From Jannaschia marina (lineage in GTDB: Bacteria > Pseudomonadota > Alphaproteobacteria > Rhodobacterales > Rhodobacteraceae), in contig NZ_JABVAX010000002.1 of assembly GCF_013404595.1 (NCBI RefSeq), positions 248,001 to 312,000 on the forward strand: a DNA stretch of 64,000 nucleotides, in the 5' to 3' direction. Below are positions 1 through 8,434 of the stretch, in pieces (position 1 is the first letter of the stretch; each line of letters starts with the position of its first letter). The translations under genes and the position numbers were made by a program. The notes below the pieces were generated by a model, which saw only the letters and a list, made by a program, of their open reading frames with translations, made no database searches and had not been told where the DNA came from.

Positions 1-364
1 ATTCGATCGAGATGTTGTCGGGGCTGCGCACGAAGGCCATGTGCCCGTCGCGGGGCGGCCGGTTAATGGTCACGCCCGCGTCCATCAGCGTCTGGCACAT
101 CCCGTAGATGTCATCGACGGTATAGGCGAGGTGGCCGAAGTGCCGGCTGTCGTCGGGCAGCGCGTCGTCGCCGTCCCAGTTGTAGGTCAGCTCCACGTCG
201 GCGTGGCCGTCCGCCTGGTCCGGGGGGCAGAGGAAGACGAGCGTGAAGCGCCCGCCCTCGTTCTCGATCCGCCGGCGCTCGACGAGGCCCAGCATCTTGT
301 AGAAGGCGATCGAGGTGTCGAGGTCCTTCACGCGGACCATGGTGTGCAGATAGGTGATCGGCAT
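1..364 (-). CDS. gloA: Lactoylglutathione lyase (glyoxalase I), C-terminus cut by window edge
   Basis: Glyoxalase I isomerises the glutathione-methylglyoxal hemithioacetal to S-lactoylglutathione in the cytosol. The 121 visible residues start MPITYLHTMVRVKDLD, give the vicinal-oxygen-chelate pattern with FYKMLGLVERRR, ELTYNWD and HFGHLAYTVDD, and end at DNISIE, so only the last few residues are missing. The metal-ligand His near residue 8 and Glu in VELTYN are where the family has them. An AGGAG sits 7-8 bases before the ATG. It is divergent from thyX. A methylglyoxal synthase gene lies about 53 kb away in this window, so the cell can both make and detoxify methylglyoxal. Confidence 0.9.
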   Translation of the reverse strand, partial: MPITYLHTMVRVKDLDTSIAFYKMLGLVERRRIENEGGRFTLVFLCPPDQADGHADVELTYNWDGDDALPDDSRHFGHLAYTVDDIYGMCQTLMDAGVTINRPPRDGHMAFVRSPDNISIE

Positions 365-567
365 CGCAGTCTCCTTTTGCGTCTCCCGCGAGAGCCTAGG
401 CCCCGGTCGCGCAATGTCACCCTTCACGCGCGCGCAATCGCCTCTGCCGCGGTCCACCCCCGGGCTGCGCCGCCGGGCCACACACCTCCGACTTCTGCGC
501 GGCCTCCGTTGCGGCGCGGCCGCCCCCGGGCCACCTTGGGGCGACGCCCGAATCCGAAGGACAGATC

Positions 568-1482
568 ATGCCGCTCTCCCCCGACCAACAGGCCGAAATC
601 GACGACCAGCGCGCCCAGTCGCACCAGACCCGCCGCGCCACCGTTCCGGGGATGGAGGCGCATCTCTATACGGCGCACGAGGTGCTCGACCACGGGTTCG
701 TCCGCGTCATCGACTACATGGGCGACGATGCCGCCATCACCCAGGCCGCCCGCGTCAGCTACGGGCGGGGCACCAAGGCCGTGTCGAACGACGACGGGCT
801 GATCCGCTACCTGATGCGGCACTGGCACTCGACGCCCTTCGAGATGTGCGAGGTCAAGCTGCACGTGAAGCTGCCCGTCTTCGTCGCCCGGCAGTGGATC
901 CGCCACCGCACGGCCAACGTGAACGAATACTCCGCCCGCTACTCCATCCTCGACCGAGAGTTCTACATCCCCGCGCCCGAAGACCTCGCCGCGCAATCGG
1001 TCGTCAACAACCAGGGCCGGGGTGAGGCGCTCTCGGGGGAGGAGGCCGCCCGCGTCCTCGACTGGCTGCGTGACGACAGCACCCGCGCCTACGACCACTA
1101 CGAGGCGATGATCTCACAGGAGGGCCAGCAGGGCCTCGCCCGTGAACTGGCCCGCATGAACTTGCCGGCGAATGTCTATACGCAATGGTACTGGAAGGTG
1201 GACCTGCACAACCTGTTTCACTTCCTCCGCCTGCGCGCCGACGCCCACGCGCAGATGGAGATTCGTGTCTACGCGGAAAAGATTTGCGAAATCATTAAGG
1301 ACTGGGTGCCCCTCGCCTACGCCGCCTTCGAGGACTACCGCCTCAGCGGGGCGCAGTTGTCGGGCAAGGGCGTGGAGTGTGTGCGCCGGATGCTTGCGGG
1401 GGAGGAGGTCACGCAGGAGACGTCTGGTATGAGCAAGGGCGAATGGCGGGAGTTTATGGGGGTTATTCAACTTGGAGGCTGA
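568..1482 (+). CDS. thyX: Flavin-dependent thymidylate synthase ThyX
   Basis: ThyX methylates dUMP to dTMP using methylenetetrahydrofolate and reduced FAD, replacing ThyA. The 304-residue protein carries the family signature RHRX7S at residues 112-122 ([11 protein letters not shown]), followed by ARYS. Its length is somewhat above the usual 220-260 because of an N-terminal extension of about 30 residues. An AAGGA lies about 9 bases before the ATG. The last 11 bases overlap the TTG start proposed for the AT-rich gene that follows, but codon use changes sharply at that boundary, so shared function is not implied. Confidence 0.95.
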   Translation: MPLSPDQQAEIDDQRAQSHQTRRATVPGMEAHLYTAHEVLDHGFVRVIDYMGDDAAITQAARVSYGRGTKAVSNDDGLIRYLMRHWHSTPFEMCEVKLHVKLPVFVARQWIRHRTANVNEYSARYSILDREFYIPAPEDLAAQSVVNNQGRGEALSGEEAARVLDWLRDDSTRAYDHYEAMISQEGQQGLARELARMNLPANVYTQWYWKVDLHNLFHFLRLRADAHAQMEIRVYAEKICEIIKDWVPLAYAAFEDYRLSGAQLSGKGVECVRRMLAGEEVTQETSGMSKGEWREFMGVIQLGG

Positions 1483-2146
1483 GACGAACTATTCGCTGGA
1501 CGAGGGACAGTTTGGCGAACTCATCCGCACTCTTGGATCGGAGCCTTCGTTTAGCTTCGGTTCCGGAATGTTCTGGATAGCGGTAGCATCAACCTTGGTC
1601 GGTGTTGCGGCAATTATTCTTGCGCTCTATGAGCATCGACGTGCTACCGCTGGGGCCGATGCAGATCTTCTCCTTCGTAGTTTCAGTGAATACGAGGCGC
1701 TATATGATGAGCTTCGCGCCGTCGTGCCACTTTATCTGTCATGCAAAGCTGAAGCAGATGCCGCTTTTGAGACAAATGGATATGACGCAAAGCACTTTGA
1801 GTTATTCGACGTGCGTAAGGAGATTGTCGATCCTGAAGAGTGGCGACGGGTAAGGCGGCTCAAGATATACTACAAGTCTCGATTCGATCTTGTCGATAAG
1901 GGATTTTTCTCTAACGAGGCACTTGCTGAATCAATGGACAATTCTGGAATTAATCTTTTGAAAGATAGCGTTTCTAAGGTGGACACGCTGATGTTTTATC
2001 AGACCCGATTGGAAAAGTACCGTGCGGAAGGTTTTCCCGAGGAGTATCTCAGAAGAACTTTCGAAAGCGATCTGAGATGGTATCGGAACATATCTGACTT
2101 TATGAAGTCAAAGAAAACCGCATTCGGCTGGGGAAATTCGGGGTGA
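1472..2146 (+). CDS. AT-rich membrane-anchored protein of unknown function
   Basis: I do not recognise the family. The 224-residue reading begins at a TTG inside the end of thyX. An ATG at 1569 is an alternative that would start directly at the membrane segment. One hydrophobic helix lies near residues 33-53 ([20 protein letters not shown]), followed by a basic stop-transfer (YEHRR) and a charged helical cytoplasmic part rich in Tyr, Phe and Lys. Base composition from about 1560 to 2140 is visibly AT-rich, with many T/A third positions, unlike thyX and the oxidase on either side. That suggests recent acquisition. No mobility gene is adjacent. Confidence 0.6.
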   Translation: MEAETNYSLDEGQFGELIRTLGSEPSFSFGSGMFWIAVASTLVGVAAIILALYEHRRATAGADADLLLRSFSEYEALYDELRAVVPLYLSCKAEADAAFETNGYDAKHFELFDVRKEIVDPEEWRRVRRLKIYYKSRFDLVDKGFFSNEALAESMDNSGINLLKDSVSKVDTLMFYQTRLEKYRAEGFPEEYLRRTFESDLRWYRNISDFMKSKKTAFGWGNSG

Positions 2147-2225
2147 GCTCCCGGGTTCCGTAAGGGTCCAGCTCACAGCGGGAAATGGCACCAGCCCTCC
2201 GCTTGCGCTCCGGGCGCTCCGCGCT

Positions 2226-2265
2226 CTGATCGCTCCACCGGAGCGATCAGCCGCCTGACAGGCGG
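2226..2265. terminator. Two adjacent perfect hairpins between convergent genes
   Basis: CTGATCGCTCC and GGAGCGATCAG (2226-2236, 2240-2250) form an 11-bp stem with an ACC loop. CCGCCT-GAC-AGGCGG follows at 2251-2265. They overlap the stop codon of the minus-strand oxidase gene. The position between convergent ends suggests a bidirectional terminator. There is no T-run. Confidence 0.55.
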
Positions 2266-3521
2266 TCGCGCGTCGCCCCCCAAACCATCCCCGCCTGCGC
2301 CAGCCACGGCCCGAGCACACGCCCCCCCGGGAGGCTCGGCACGGGCAACGACGCGAGTGTCTCGAACTGGTCCCGCTTCCCCCGCGCGGCCTCGGCGCAG
2401 GCGCGGCCGGCGAGGCCGGACAGCGCCAGCCCGTGGCCCGAGTACCCCCCCGCCGAGAAGACCCCCGGCGCGACCTCGGCCACGAAGGGCAGGCGGGTCG
2501 CCGTGACGGCGAGGGTGCCGCCCCAGGCGTGGGTCAGCTCGACCTCGGCCAACTCGGGATAGACGCGGGCGAGGTTGCGGCGGACCTTGGCGCGGATGTC
2601 GGTCGGGAAGCGGCGGCCATAGCTCTCGCCGCCCCCGAAGACGAGGCGGCGGTCCTCCGTCACGTGAAAATAGTTTACGACAAAACGTCCATCGGCCACC
2701 GCGAAGTCTGTACAAAACGTACAATTCGGCAGCGGGGCCGTCGCGGCGATGTAGTTATTGATTGGCAGAACGCTCCGTGCTGTCCGGTCCGTCAGCCAGG
2801 GCGAATACCCGTTCGTCGCCTGCACCACCGCCCGCGCCGTCACCGCGCCGTGCCCCGTCGCGACCGTCGTTCCGTCGATGCGGTGGACCTCCGAGCCTTC
2901 GAAGATTTCCACTCCCGTATCGAGGCAGGCGCGGAGGAGATTGAGTACGTAGGCCAAGGGGTTGCAGACCCCCGCCGACCGGTCGAGCACCCCGCCCGGG
3001 TAGGCCGTCGAGCCCGTCACGCGGGCCATCTCGCCGGCGTCGAGCACCTCCCAGGCGGTGCCGTAGTGCCGCGCCATCCACGCCGTCTCGGCCGCATACT
3101 CGGGCAGCTCCCGCGCGCGGAGGCAGGCCGAGATGACCCCCGGGCGATACCCCGCCCCCTCCATGAAAGCGCTTGCATCCGCCTTCGCCGCCTCCGCCAG
3201 CGCCCAAAGCGCGTGCGCTTTCGCCGGGCCGAGCCGCGCCTCCAGCTTCCGTTGCGACCAGTTGAAGCCCGAGCCGAGCTGCCCGCCGTTGCGCCCCGAG
3301 GCGCCCCAGCCGATCCGCTGCGCCTCGAGCAGGATCACCGCCTGCCCGGCCCGCGCCGCGTCGAGCGCCGTCCAGAGCCCGGTCAGCCCGCCGCCGACGA
3401 CCACGAGATCGCAGGTGCGCCGGTCCCGCAGGGGCGGGAAAGGGGCGGGCAGGTCCAGACCTTCGGCATAGACCGTCGCGGGCCAGACGCCGCTGTCCCC
3501 ATTGGCGTGGAGCCAGCTCAT
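2247..3521 (-). CDS. puuB: FAD-dependent oxidoreductase, gamma-glutamylputrescine oxidase type
   Basis: The 424-residue protein has a dinucleotide-binding beta-alpha-beta motif at about residues 38-55 (DLVVVGGGLTGLWTALDAA), then the GASGRNGGQLGSGFNWS segment typical of DAO/PuuB-like amine oxidases, and a C-terminal FSAGGYSGHGLALSGLAG motif. In the Puu pathway the enzyme oxidises gamma-glutamylputrescine to the aldehyde with release of ammonia and peroxide. Its start overlaps the stop of the glutamine-synthetase-like gene by 4 bases, and both are followed upstream by a class I amidotransferase, giving an oxidase-ligase-hydrolase order. The exact amine substrate cannot be read from sequence. 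Confidence 0.8.
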   Translation of the reverse strand: MSWLHANGDSGVWPATVYAEGLDLPAPFPPLRDRRTCDLVVVGGGLTGLWTALDAARAGQAVILLEAQRIGWGASGRNGGQLGSGFNWSQRKLEARLGPAKAHALWALAEAAKADASAFMEGAGYRPGVISACLRARELPEYAAETAWMARHYGTAWEVLDAGEMARVTGSTAYPGGVLDRSAGVCNPLAYVLNLLRACLDTGVEIFEGSEVHRIDGTTVATGHGAVTARAVVQATNGYSPWLTDRTARSVLPINNYIAATAPLPNCTFCTDFAVADGRFVVNYFHVTEDRRLVFGGGESYGRRFPTDIRAKVRRNLARVYPELAEVELTHAWGGTLAVTATRLPFVAEVAPGVFSAGGYSGHGLALSGLAGRACAEAARGKRDQFETLASLPVPSLPGGRVLGPWLAQAGMVWGATRDRLSGG

Positions 3522-4879
3522 ACGTTCAGGAGGAGATGCTCCCGCTCCCAGGGCGAGATGACCTGCAGGAAGGCCCCGTTCTCCATGCGCTTCACGGAGG
3601 CGTAGATGGAGCAGAAGTGCGGGTGCAGGACGTCATGGATCTCGGTCGCCGCGTCGAAGAGGTCGAGCGCGGTCGACAGATCGCGGGGAATGCCGCCTCC
3701 GTTGTCGTAGGCATCGCCGGTGAATTGCGGCGCGGGGGCGATCTCGTTGACGAGCCCGAGGTAGCCGCAGGCGAGCGAGGCCGCGATCCCGAGGTAGGGG
3801 TTGCAGTCCATGCCGGCGATGCGGTTCTCGACGCGCTTGGTCTCGGGCTCCGAGACGGGCACGCGCAGGCCCGTCGTGCGGTTGTCGCGCCCCCATTCCA
3901 GATTGATCGGGGCGGCGAAGTCTCGGACGTAGCGGCGGTAGGAGTTCACGTAGGGCGCGAGCAGCGCGATCACCGAGGGCAGGTGGCGCTGCATCCCGCC
4001 GATGAAATGCAGGAAGGCGGGGCTCTCCGTGCCGTCGCCGCCGTCGAATAGGTTGCGCCCCGTGGCGCGGTCTACCACCGAATGGTGGATGTGCATGGCG
4101 CTGCCGGGTTCGTCCTGAATGGGCTTGGCCATGAAGGTGGCGTAACAGTCGTGGCGCAGCGCGGCCTCGCGGATGAGACGCTTGAAGTAGAAGATCTCGT
4201 CGGCGAGCTTCACCGGGTCGCCATGGCGCAGGTTCATCTCCACCTGTCCCGATCCGCCCTCCTGCAGGATGCCGTCGATTTCGAGGCCCATCGCCTCGGC
4301 GAAGTCGTAGATGTCGTCGATGACGGGGCCGTATTCGTCGACGGCTGACATGGAATAGGCCTGCCGCGCCGCCGCCCGCCGGCCCGAGCGGCCCATGGGG
4401 GGGAGGACGGGTTGCGTGGGGTCGGTGTTGCGGGCGACGAGGTAGAACTCCATCTCGGGCGCGACCACCGGCGTCCAGCCCCGTTGGGTATAGAGGTCCA
4501 CCACCCGGCGCAGCACGTTGCGCGGGGCCGTGGGCACGATCTCGCCCTGCTGGTCGTGCATGTGATGGATGACCTGCATCGTCCAGTCCGCCGTCCAGGG
4601 CGCGGCGCAGGCGGTGCTGAAATCGGGGGTCAGCACCATGTCCGGCTCCAGGAAGGCGGTATCGCCGTCGTCGGCCCAGTCGCCGGTGATCGTCTGCTGG
4701 AAGATGGAATTCGGCAGGTAGAACTGCGTCTGCTTGGCGAATTTCGCGGCCGGCATCGCCTTCCCACGGGCGATGCCCGACATGTCGGCGACGATGCACT
4801 CCACCTCGTCGAGGCGGCGGCCGTCGAGGTAGGCGCGGGCATGGTCAGGCGCGCGGTCGATCCAGTCAGGCATCGACAT
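3518..4879 (-). CDS. puuA: Glutamine synthetase family protein, gamma-glutamylpolyamine ligase type
   Basis: A 453-residue GlnA-fold ligase that would couple glutamate to an amine with ATP. The synthetase landmarks are present: PEMEFYL, GGSGQVEMN, AMHIHHSV, NSYRRYV, EWGRDNRTTGLRVP and VENRIAG. I chose the ATG at 4879 because GAGGT lies 6 bases ahead of it. A longer open frame to 4951 has no support and would run deep into the upstream gene. The start overlaps the end of the amidotransferase gene by 14 bases. Together with the downstream oxidase this fits the gamma-glutamylated amine pathway (PuuA-like). A role in another amine, such as ethanolamine or a monoamine, is possible. Confidence 0.85.
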   Translation of the reverse strand: MSMPDWIDRAPDHARAYLDGRRLDEVECIVADMSGIARGKAMPAAKFAKQTQFYLPNSIFQQTITGDWADDGDTAFLEPDMVLTPDFSTACAAPWTADWTMQVIHHMHDQQGEIVPTAPRNVLRRVVDLYTQRGWTPVVAPEMEFYLVARNTDPTQPVLPPMGRSGRRAAARQAYSMSAVDEYGPVIDDIYDFAEAMGLEIDGILQEGGSGQVEMNLRHGDPVKLADEIFYFKRLIREAALRHDCYATFMAKPIQDEPGSAMHIHHSVVDRATGRNLFDGGDGTESPAFLHFIGGMQRHLPSVIALLAPYVNSYRRYVRDFAAPINLEWGRDNRTTGLRVPVSEPETKRVENRIAGMDCNPYLGIAASLACGYLGLVNEIAPAPQFTGDAYDNGGGIPRDLSTALDLFDAATEIHDVLHPHFCSIYASVKRMENGAFLQVISPWEREHLLLNV

Positions 4880-5564
4880 GGGTGGACCTCGTGCGGAAGA
4901 AGGTGGCAATCGTGGTGGCGAGGCGGGCGTTGTCGACGGGTGCCGTCGCACCGACCTCGGCTTGGTTCATCAAGTCATCCGGGTAGGTGCCGGTGCCACG
5001 CCGCGTGGTGACGTAGTCGCGGATCAGGTTGTTCGAGAACTCGGGATGGGGCTGCACCGTGAAGGCGCGCTGCCCGTAGGCGAGGATCGCGTTCTCGCAG
5101 AAGGCGTTGCCGGCGAGGCGGGTCGCGCCCTCGGGCCGGTCGACGACCTGGTCCTGATGCCAGGCGTTGAGTGCGAGCGTGCCGCCATCGGGCAGCGCGT
5201 ATTCGCGCCGACCGACCGCCCAGCCGCCGGTGAACTTCTCGACCCGGCCGCCGAGGGCTTGGGCGATGATCTGATGCCCGAAGCAGATGCCGACGAGGGG
5301 CACGTCGGCGGCATAGACATCGCGGATGAAGCGCTCGAGTGGGGGGATGAAAGCATGGTCCTCGTAGGCTCCGTGCTTCGAGCCGGTGATGAGCCAGCCA
5401 TCGCAGGCATGAACGTCCTCCGGGAAGATCATGTGCTCGACGTCATAGGCTGCGAAGGTGAAGCCATGCCCGTCGAGCAGCTGCGCAAACATCTGATCGA
5501 AATCGCCGCGCGCGGGGAGGAGCTCGGGCGGCGTGTGTCCGGCCTGGAGGATTCCGATCTTCAT
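4866..5564 (-). CDS. Class I glutamine amidotransferase-like protein
   Basis: The 232-residue protein has the class I GATase triad: nucleophile Cys94 in VGICFGHQ and His173/Glu175 in QPHPEFS. It lacks a synthetase domain, so it is a stand-alone amidotransferase/hydrolase of the YfeJ-like kind. As the first gene of a three-gene unit with a glutamine-synthetase-like ligase and an amine oxidase, it may remove or transfer gamma-glutamyl groups. True PuuD enzymes are longer and align differently, so I do not give that symbol. It is divergent from the CAP-domain gene across 128 bases. Confidence 0.8.
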   Translation of the reverse strand: MKIGILQAGHTPPELLPARGDFDQMFAQLLDGHGFTFAAYDVEHMIFPEDVHACDGWLITGSKHGAYEDHAFIPPLERFIRDVYAADVPLVGICFGHQIIAQALGGRVEKFTGGWAVGRREYALPDGGTLALNAWHQDQVVDRPEGATRLAGNAFCENAILAYGQRAFTVQPHPEFSNNLIRDYVTTRRGTGTYPDDLMNQAEVGATAPVDNARLATTIATFFRTRSTHVDA

Positions 5565-5692
5565 GTTTGGGCCTTTTGCGGTTGCGCGGTCAGACGCTAG
5601 GATGCGGCCCGAGCCGCCGCAAGATGCTGCCGCTTTACCAAGTCTTCAGAAATCATGTGGCATCGAGCCGATATGATGGTCGAGATGGTTCT

Positions 5693-6127
5693 ATGCGTGT
5701 TCTCTTTCTAGTCTTCTGCTTCTGGGCTTCCGCCGCGACCGGCGGCTCCGTGCCCGATGCGCTCTCGCAGGCCTCGGCGGAGCGTCAGCGCGTTGGCCTG
5801 CCGCCTCTGACGATGAACTCGCGGCTGGCCGCCGCGGCGGAGGCGCAGGCGCGGCACATGGCCCGGTCGCAACGCATCGGCCACCGCGGGACCGGCGGCA
5901 GTTCCTTCGCCGAGCGGATCCGGGCGACGGGTTATCCGCTCTGTCACGGGGCCGAGAACGTGGCCGGCGGGCAGCGCGATGCAACGGCGGTGACGCGCGC
6001 CTGGATGACGTCACCGGCCCACCGGGCAAACATTCTCAACCCGCGCCTGACGGACGGGGCGGTCGCCGCCGTGCGCGATGGCCGGGGCCGGCTCTGGTGG
6101 GCCATGGTGCTCGCCGGACCCTGTTAG
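5693..6127 (+). CDS. Secreted CAP/SCP-domain protein
   Basis: A 144-residue precursor with a signal peptide at about residues 1-17 (MRVLFLVFCFWASAATG). A bacterial CAP domain follows, with the conserved His in RIGHRG, Glu in CHGAENVA and the SPAHRANIL motif. Two Cys (in PLCHG and the C-terminal GPC) could form a disulfide. CAP proteins of this size are periplasmic or secreted, with unclear biochemical roles. The ATG at 5693 is chosen because it starts the signal peptide. The gene stands alone between two minus-strand operons. Confidence 0.85.
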   Translation: MRVLFLVFCFWASAATGGSVPDALSQASAERQRVGLPPLTMNSRLAAAAEAQARHMARSQRIGHRGTGGSSFAERIRATGYPLCHGAENVAGGQRDATAVTRAWMTSPAHRANILNPRLTDGAVAAVRDGRGRLWWAMVLAGPC

Positions 6128-6151
6128 CGCCGGTCGGAGCTGCGCGGTGTC

Positions 6152-6222
6152 ATGGTCGGGCTTGACCCGACCATCTGTTGCACGGGGAAGGGACCAGAGA
6201 TCGTCGGGTCAGGCCCGACGAT
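6152..6222. repeat. Pair of perfect inverted repeats in a convergent gap
   Basis: ATGGTCGGG-CTTGA-CCCGACCAT lies at 6152-6174 and ATCGTCGGG-TCAGG-CCCGACGAT at 6200-6222. Both have 9-bp stems and 5-base loops and differ by one base pair in the stem. The first is shared, except for its loop, with the repeat at 23245-23267. They lie between the converging CAP and EamA genes. REP-like elements or bidirectional terminators. Confidence 0.7.
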
Positions 6223-6251
6223 AGCACCCCCGCGGCAGGCTTCCGCCGATT

Positions 6252-7088
6252 TCAGATCCGGGTCAGCGCCACGCCCGCGACGATGATCGCGGCGGCCGCG
6301 GCCTTCCAGCGGTCGACGCGCTCCCCGAGGGCCGCCCAGCCGATCAGGACGGCGAAGAGGATCGAGGTTTCGCGCAGCGCGCCCACGAGCGCGATCGGAG
6401 CGACGGTCATGGCCCAGACCGCGATCGCATAGGCACCGTAGCTGAAGCCCGCCGCCAGCGCGCCGAGACCCCAGGCCCGGGCATCCGCCCGCCAGACGCC
6501 GCGCCCCCGCAGGAGCGTGATGAGGGGCGAGAAGATCACCACGTCGAGGATGAAGAGCCACGCCACGTATTGCGCGGCCGATGCGGCGACGCGCGCACCC
6601 GAGCCGTCGACGATCGTGTAGCCTGCCGTCATCAGCGCCGAGCCGAGCGCGTAGGGGATGAGCCGCCGCGCCTCGCGCGCGCGCAGGCTGCCGGCGGCCA
6701 TGGTGGCGATGCCGGCGCCGAGGAGGACGACGCCGAGGATCTCCGCCGATGACAGCACATCGGTCAGGATGAACGGCCCGATCAGCAACACGATCATCGG
6801 AGCCGCCCCGCGGGCGATCGGGTAGACCCGGCTGAGGTCGCCCTGCTCGTAGGCGAAGGCGAGGAAGAGCTTGTAGCCCGCGTGAAAGAGACCCGACGCG
6901 AGCAGCCAAGGCCAGACCTGCGCCTCTGGGAGCGGGTGGGCGAGGGCGATCACCGCGCCCATGCCACCCTGCACCAGCGTCAGGATGGCGATGCCCCCGA
7001 CCTTGGATGCGCCCGATTTCACAAGGCCGTTCCAGGCTGCGTGGAGAAAGGCCGCGCCGAGCACGGCGGCGAAGACGCCCGCCGTCAT
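6252..7088 (-). CDS. EamA/DMT-family transporter
   Basis: A 278-residue inner-membrane protein made of two EamA repeats with about ten hydrophobic helices, for example FAAVLGAAFLHAAWNGL, FILTDVLSSAEILGVVLLG and the final AAAAIIVAGVALTRI. The family exports amino acids, amines or metabolites. It overlaps the start-stop junction with the second glutamine-synthetase-like gene (ATGA, 7085-7088), so it is probably the last gene of the amine/ABC operon. A role in relieving amine or glutamylated intermediate overload is possible but not shown. Confidence 0.85.
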   Translation of the reverse strand: MTAGVFAAVLGAAFLHAAWNGLVKSGASKVGGIAILTLVQGGMGAVIALAHPLPEAQVWPWLLASGLFHAGYKLFLAFAYEQGDLSRVYPIARGAAPMIVLLIGPFILTDVLSSAEILGVVLLGAGIATMAAGSLRAREARRLIPYALGSALMTAGYTIVDGSGARVAASAAQYVAWLFILDVVIFSPLITLLRGRGVWRADARAWGLGALAAGFSYGAYAIAVWAMTVAPIALVGALRETSILFAVLIGWAALGERVDRWKAAAAAIIVAGVALTRI

Positions 7089-8434
7089 ACCGTGTCGAGG
7101 TAGAGGTCGATGCGCTCGTCCTCGGTCAGGTCCTCGATGTCGCGCATCTCCTGTCGTTTGGTCAGGACCATGTTCGCGATCAGCTCGGGCGGGAGAAGGC
7201 GCGGCGTCTGCGGGTCGCTCTCGAACCGGGCGATCGCCGCTTCCCAGGTCGCGGGCACCTGGGGGAGGTCGAGCGCATAGGCGTTGCCGGTGATCGCCGG
7301 GGGCGGCTCCACCGCGTCCTCGATTCCGTTGAGCGCCGCGCCGAGGATGCAGGCGAGCAGCAGGTAGGGGTTCACGTCGCCACCCGAGATCCGGTGTTCG
7401 ATCCGCCGCGCCGCGTTGGGCGAGGCGGGGATGCGCAGGGCGGCGGTCCGGTTCTCATAGGCCCAGCTGAGTGCTGTCGGCGCATGAGCATCGGGCACGA
7501 GGCGGTCGTAGCTGTTGAGATGCGGCGCGAAGACGAGGGTGGACGCCGGGGCCGCCGCCAGAAGCCCGGCGACCGCGTGGCGCAAGGCATCCGAGCCCCG
7601 ATCGGTGCCGTCGTCGAAGATGTTGTCGCCGGCCGCGTCGAGCACCGAGAAATGCACGTGCATCCCGTTGCCGCTGTAGTCGGGATAGGGCTTGGCCATG
7701 AAACTCGCCGCGAACCCGTGACGCCGGGCCTGCCCCTGCAGGAGGAGCTTGAAGAACCACGCATCGTCCGCTGCCTTCATGGCGTCCGGCTGATGCGCGA
7801 TGTCGATCTCGAATTGCCCGATCCCGGCTTCGGAAATCGCGGTCTGGGCCGGGATGTCCATCGCCTCGCAAGCGTCGTAGAGCTGGGTGAAGAAGCGATC
7901 GAAGCCGTCGAGCGCGCGCATCGAGAGCGTCTGCGCGCCCGGCCGCCGCTTGCCGGAGTTGGGTGACTTCGGCGCACGCAATTGCCGGGTGCTGTCGTCG
8001 ATGAGGTAGAATTCCATCTCCGTCGCGACGACGGGTGTCAGCCCGCGCGCGGCGTAGCGGGCAAGCACCGTGGCAAGGGCGTGGCGCGGATCGCCGGCGA
8101 AGGGGCGGCCGTCGGGGTGATACATCCAGACGGGCAGGAGCGCGGTCGGCGTGTCGAGCCAGGGCATGGGCACGAAGCCGCGGTCGGTGGGTTTCAGGAT
8201 GCCGTCCGGATCGCCCGCGTCGAAGACGAGGGGGCTGTCGTCGATGTCCTCGCCCCAGATGTCGAGATTCAGGATCGAATAGGGAAAGCGGGTGCCTTCC
8301 GTCTCGAGCTTGTGGGCGAAACGGCGCGGCACGCGCTTGCCGCGGGCCTGAGCGTTCAGGTCGCAGGCGGCCACGCGGACGGAGTGGATCGAGGGGTTGG
8401 CATGGAGCCAGCCGTCGGGGGACGCGTCCGTCAT
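7085..8434 (-). CDS. Second glutamine synthetase family protein
   Basis: A 449-residue GlnA-fold ligase, clearly diverged from the one at 3518-4879. Landmarks are ATEMEFYLID, EAGIGQFEID, GMHVHFSVLD, NSYDRLVPD, SWAYENRTAALRIP and RIEHRISGGDVNPYL. Its N-terminus (SVRVAACDLNAQARGKRVP) fits the substrate-loop region of amine-ligating members. It overlaps the downstream EamA gene and the upstream permease gene by 4 bases each, so it is translationally tied to the importer. The most likely role is gamma-glutamylation of the imported amine. No aldehyde dehydrogenase for the next step is in the window. Confidence 0.85.
   Translation of the reverse strand: MTDASPDGWLHANPSIHSVRVAACDLNAQARGKRVPRRFAHKLETEGTRFPYSILNLDIWGEDIDDSPLVFDAGDPDGILKPTDRGFVPMPWLDTPTALLPVWMYHPDGRPFAGDPRHALATVLARYAARGLTPVVATEMEFYLIDDSTRQLRAPKSPNSGKRRPGAQTLSMRALDGFDRFFTQLYDACEAMDIPAQTAISEAGIGQFEIDIAHQPDAMKAADDAWFFKLLLQGQARRHGFAASFMAKPYPDYSGNGMHVHFSVLDAAGDNIFDDGTDRGSDALRHAVAGLLAAAPASTLVFAPHLNSYDRLVPDAHAPTALSWAYENRTAALRIPASPNAARRIEHRISGGDVNPYLLLACILGAALNGIEDAVEPPPAITGNAYALDLPQVPATWEAAIARFESDPQTPRLLPPELIANMVLTKRQEMRDIEDLTEDERIDLYLDTV

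Noticed and set aside
1560..2150. Prophage or insertion-sequence remnant around the AT-rich gene
   Set aside because: No transposase, integrase, terminal repeats or target duplication could be found. Only composition is unusual.
2711..2731. TGTACAAAACGTACAAT inside the oxidase gene as a third regulatory repeat
   Set aside because: It lies mid-gene, encodes sensible residues and differs from the arfB repeats in the second half. Chance is likely.
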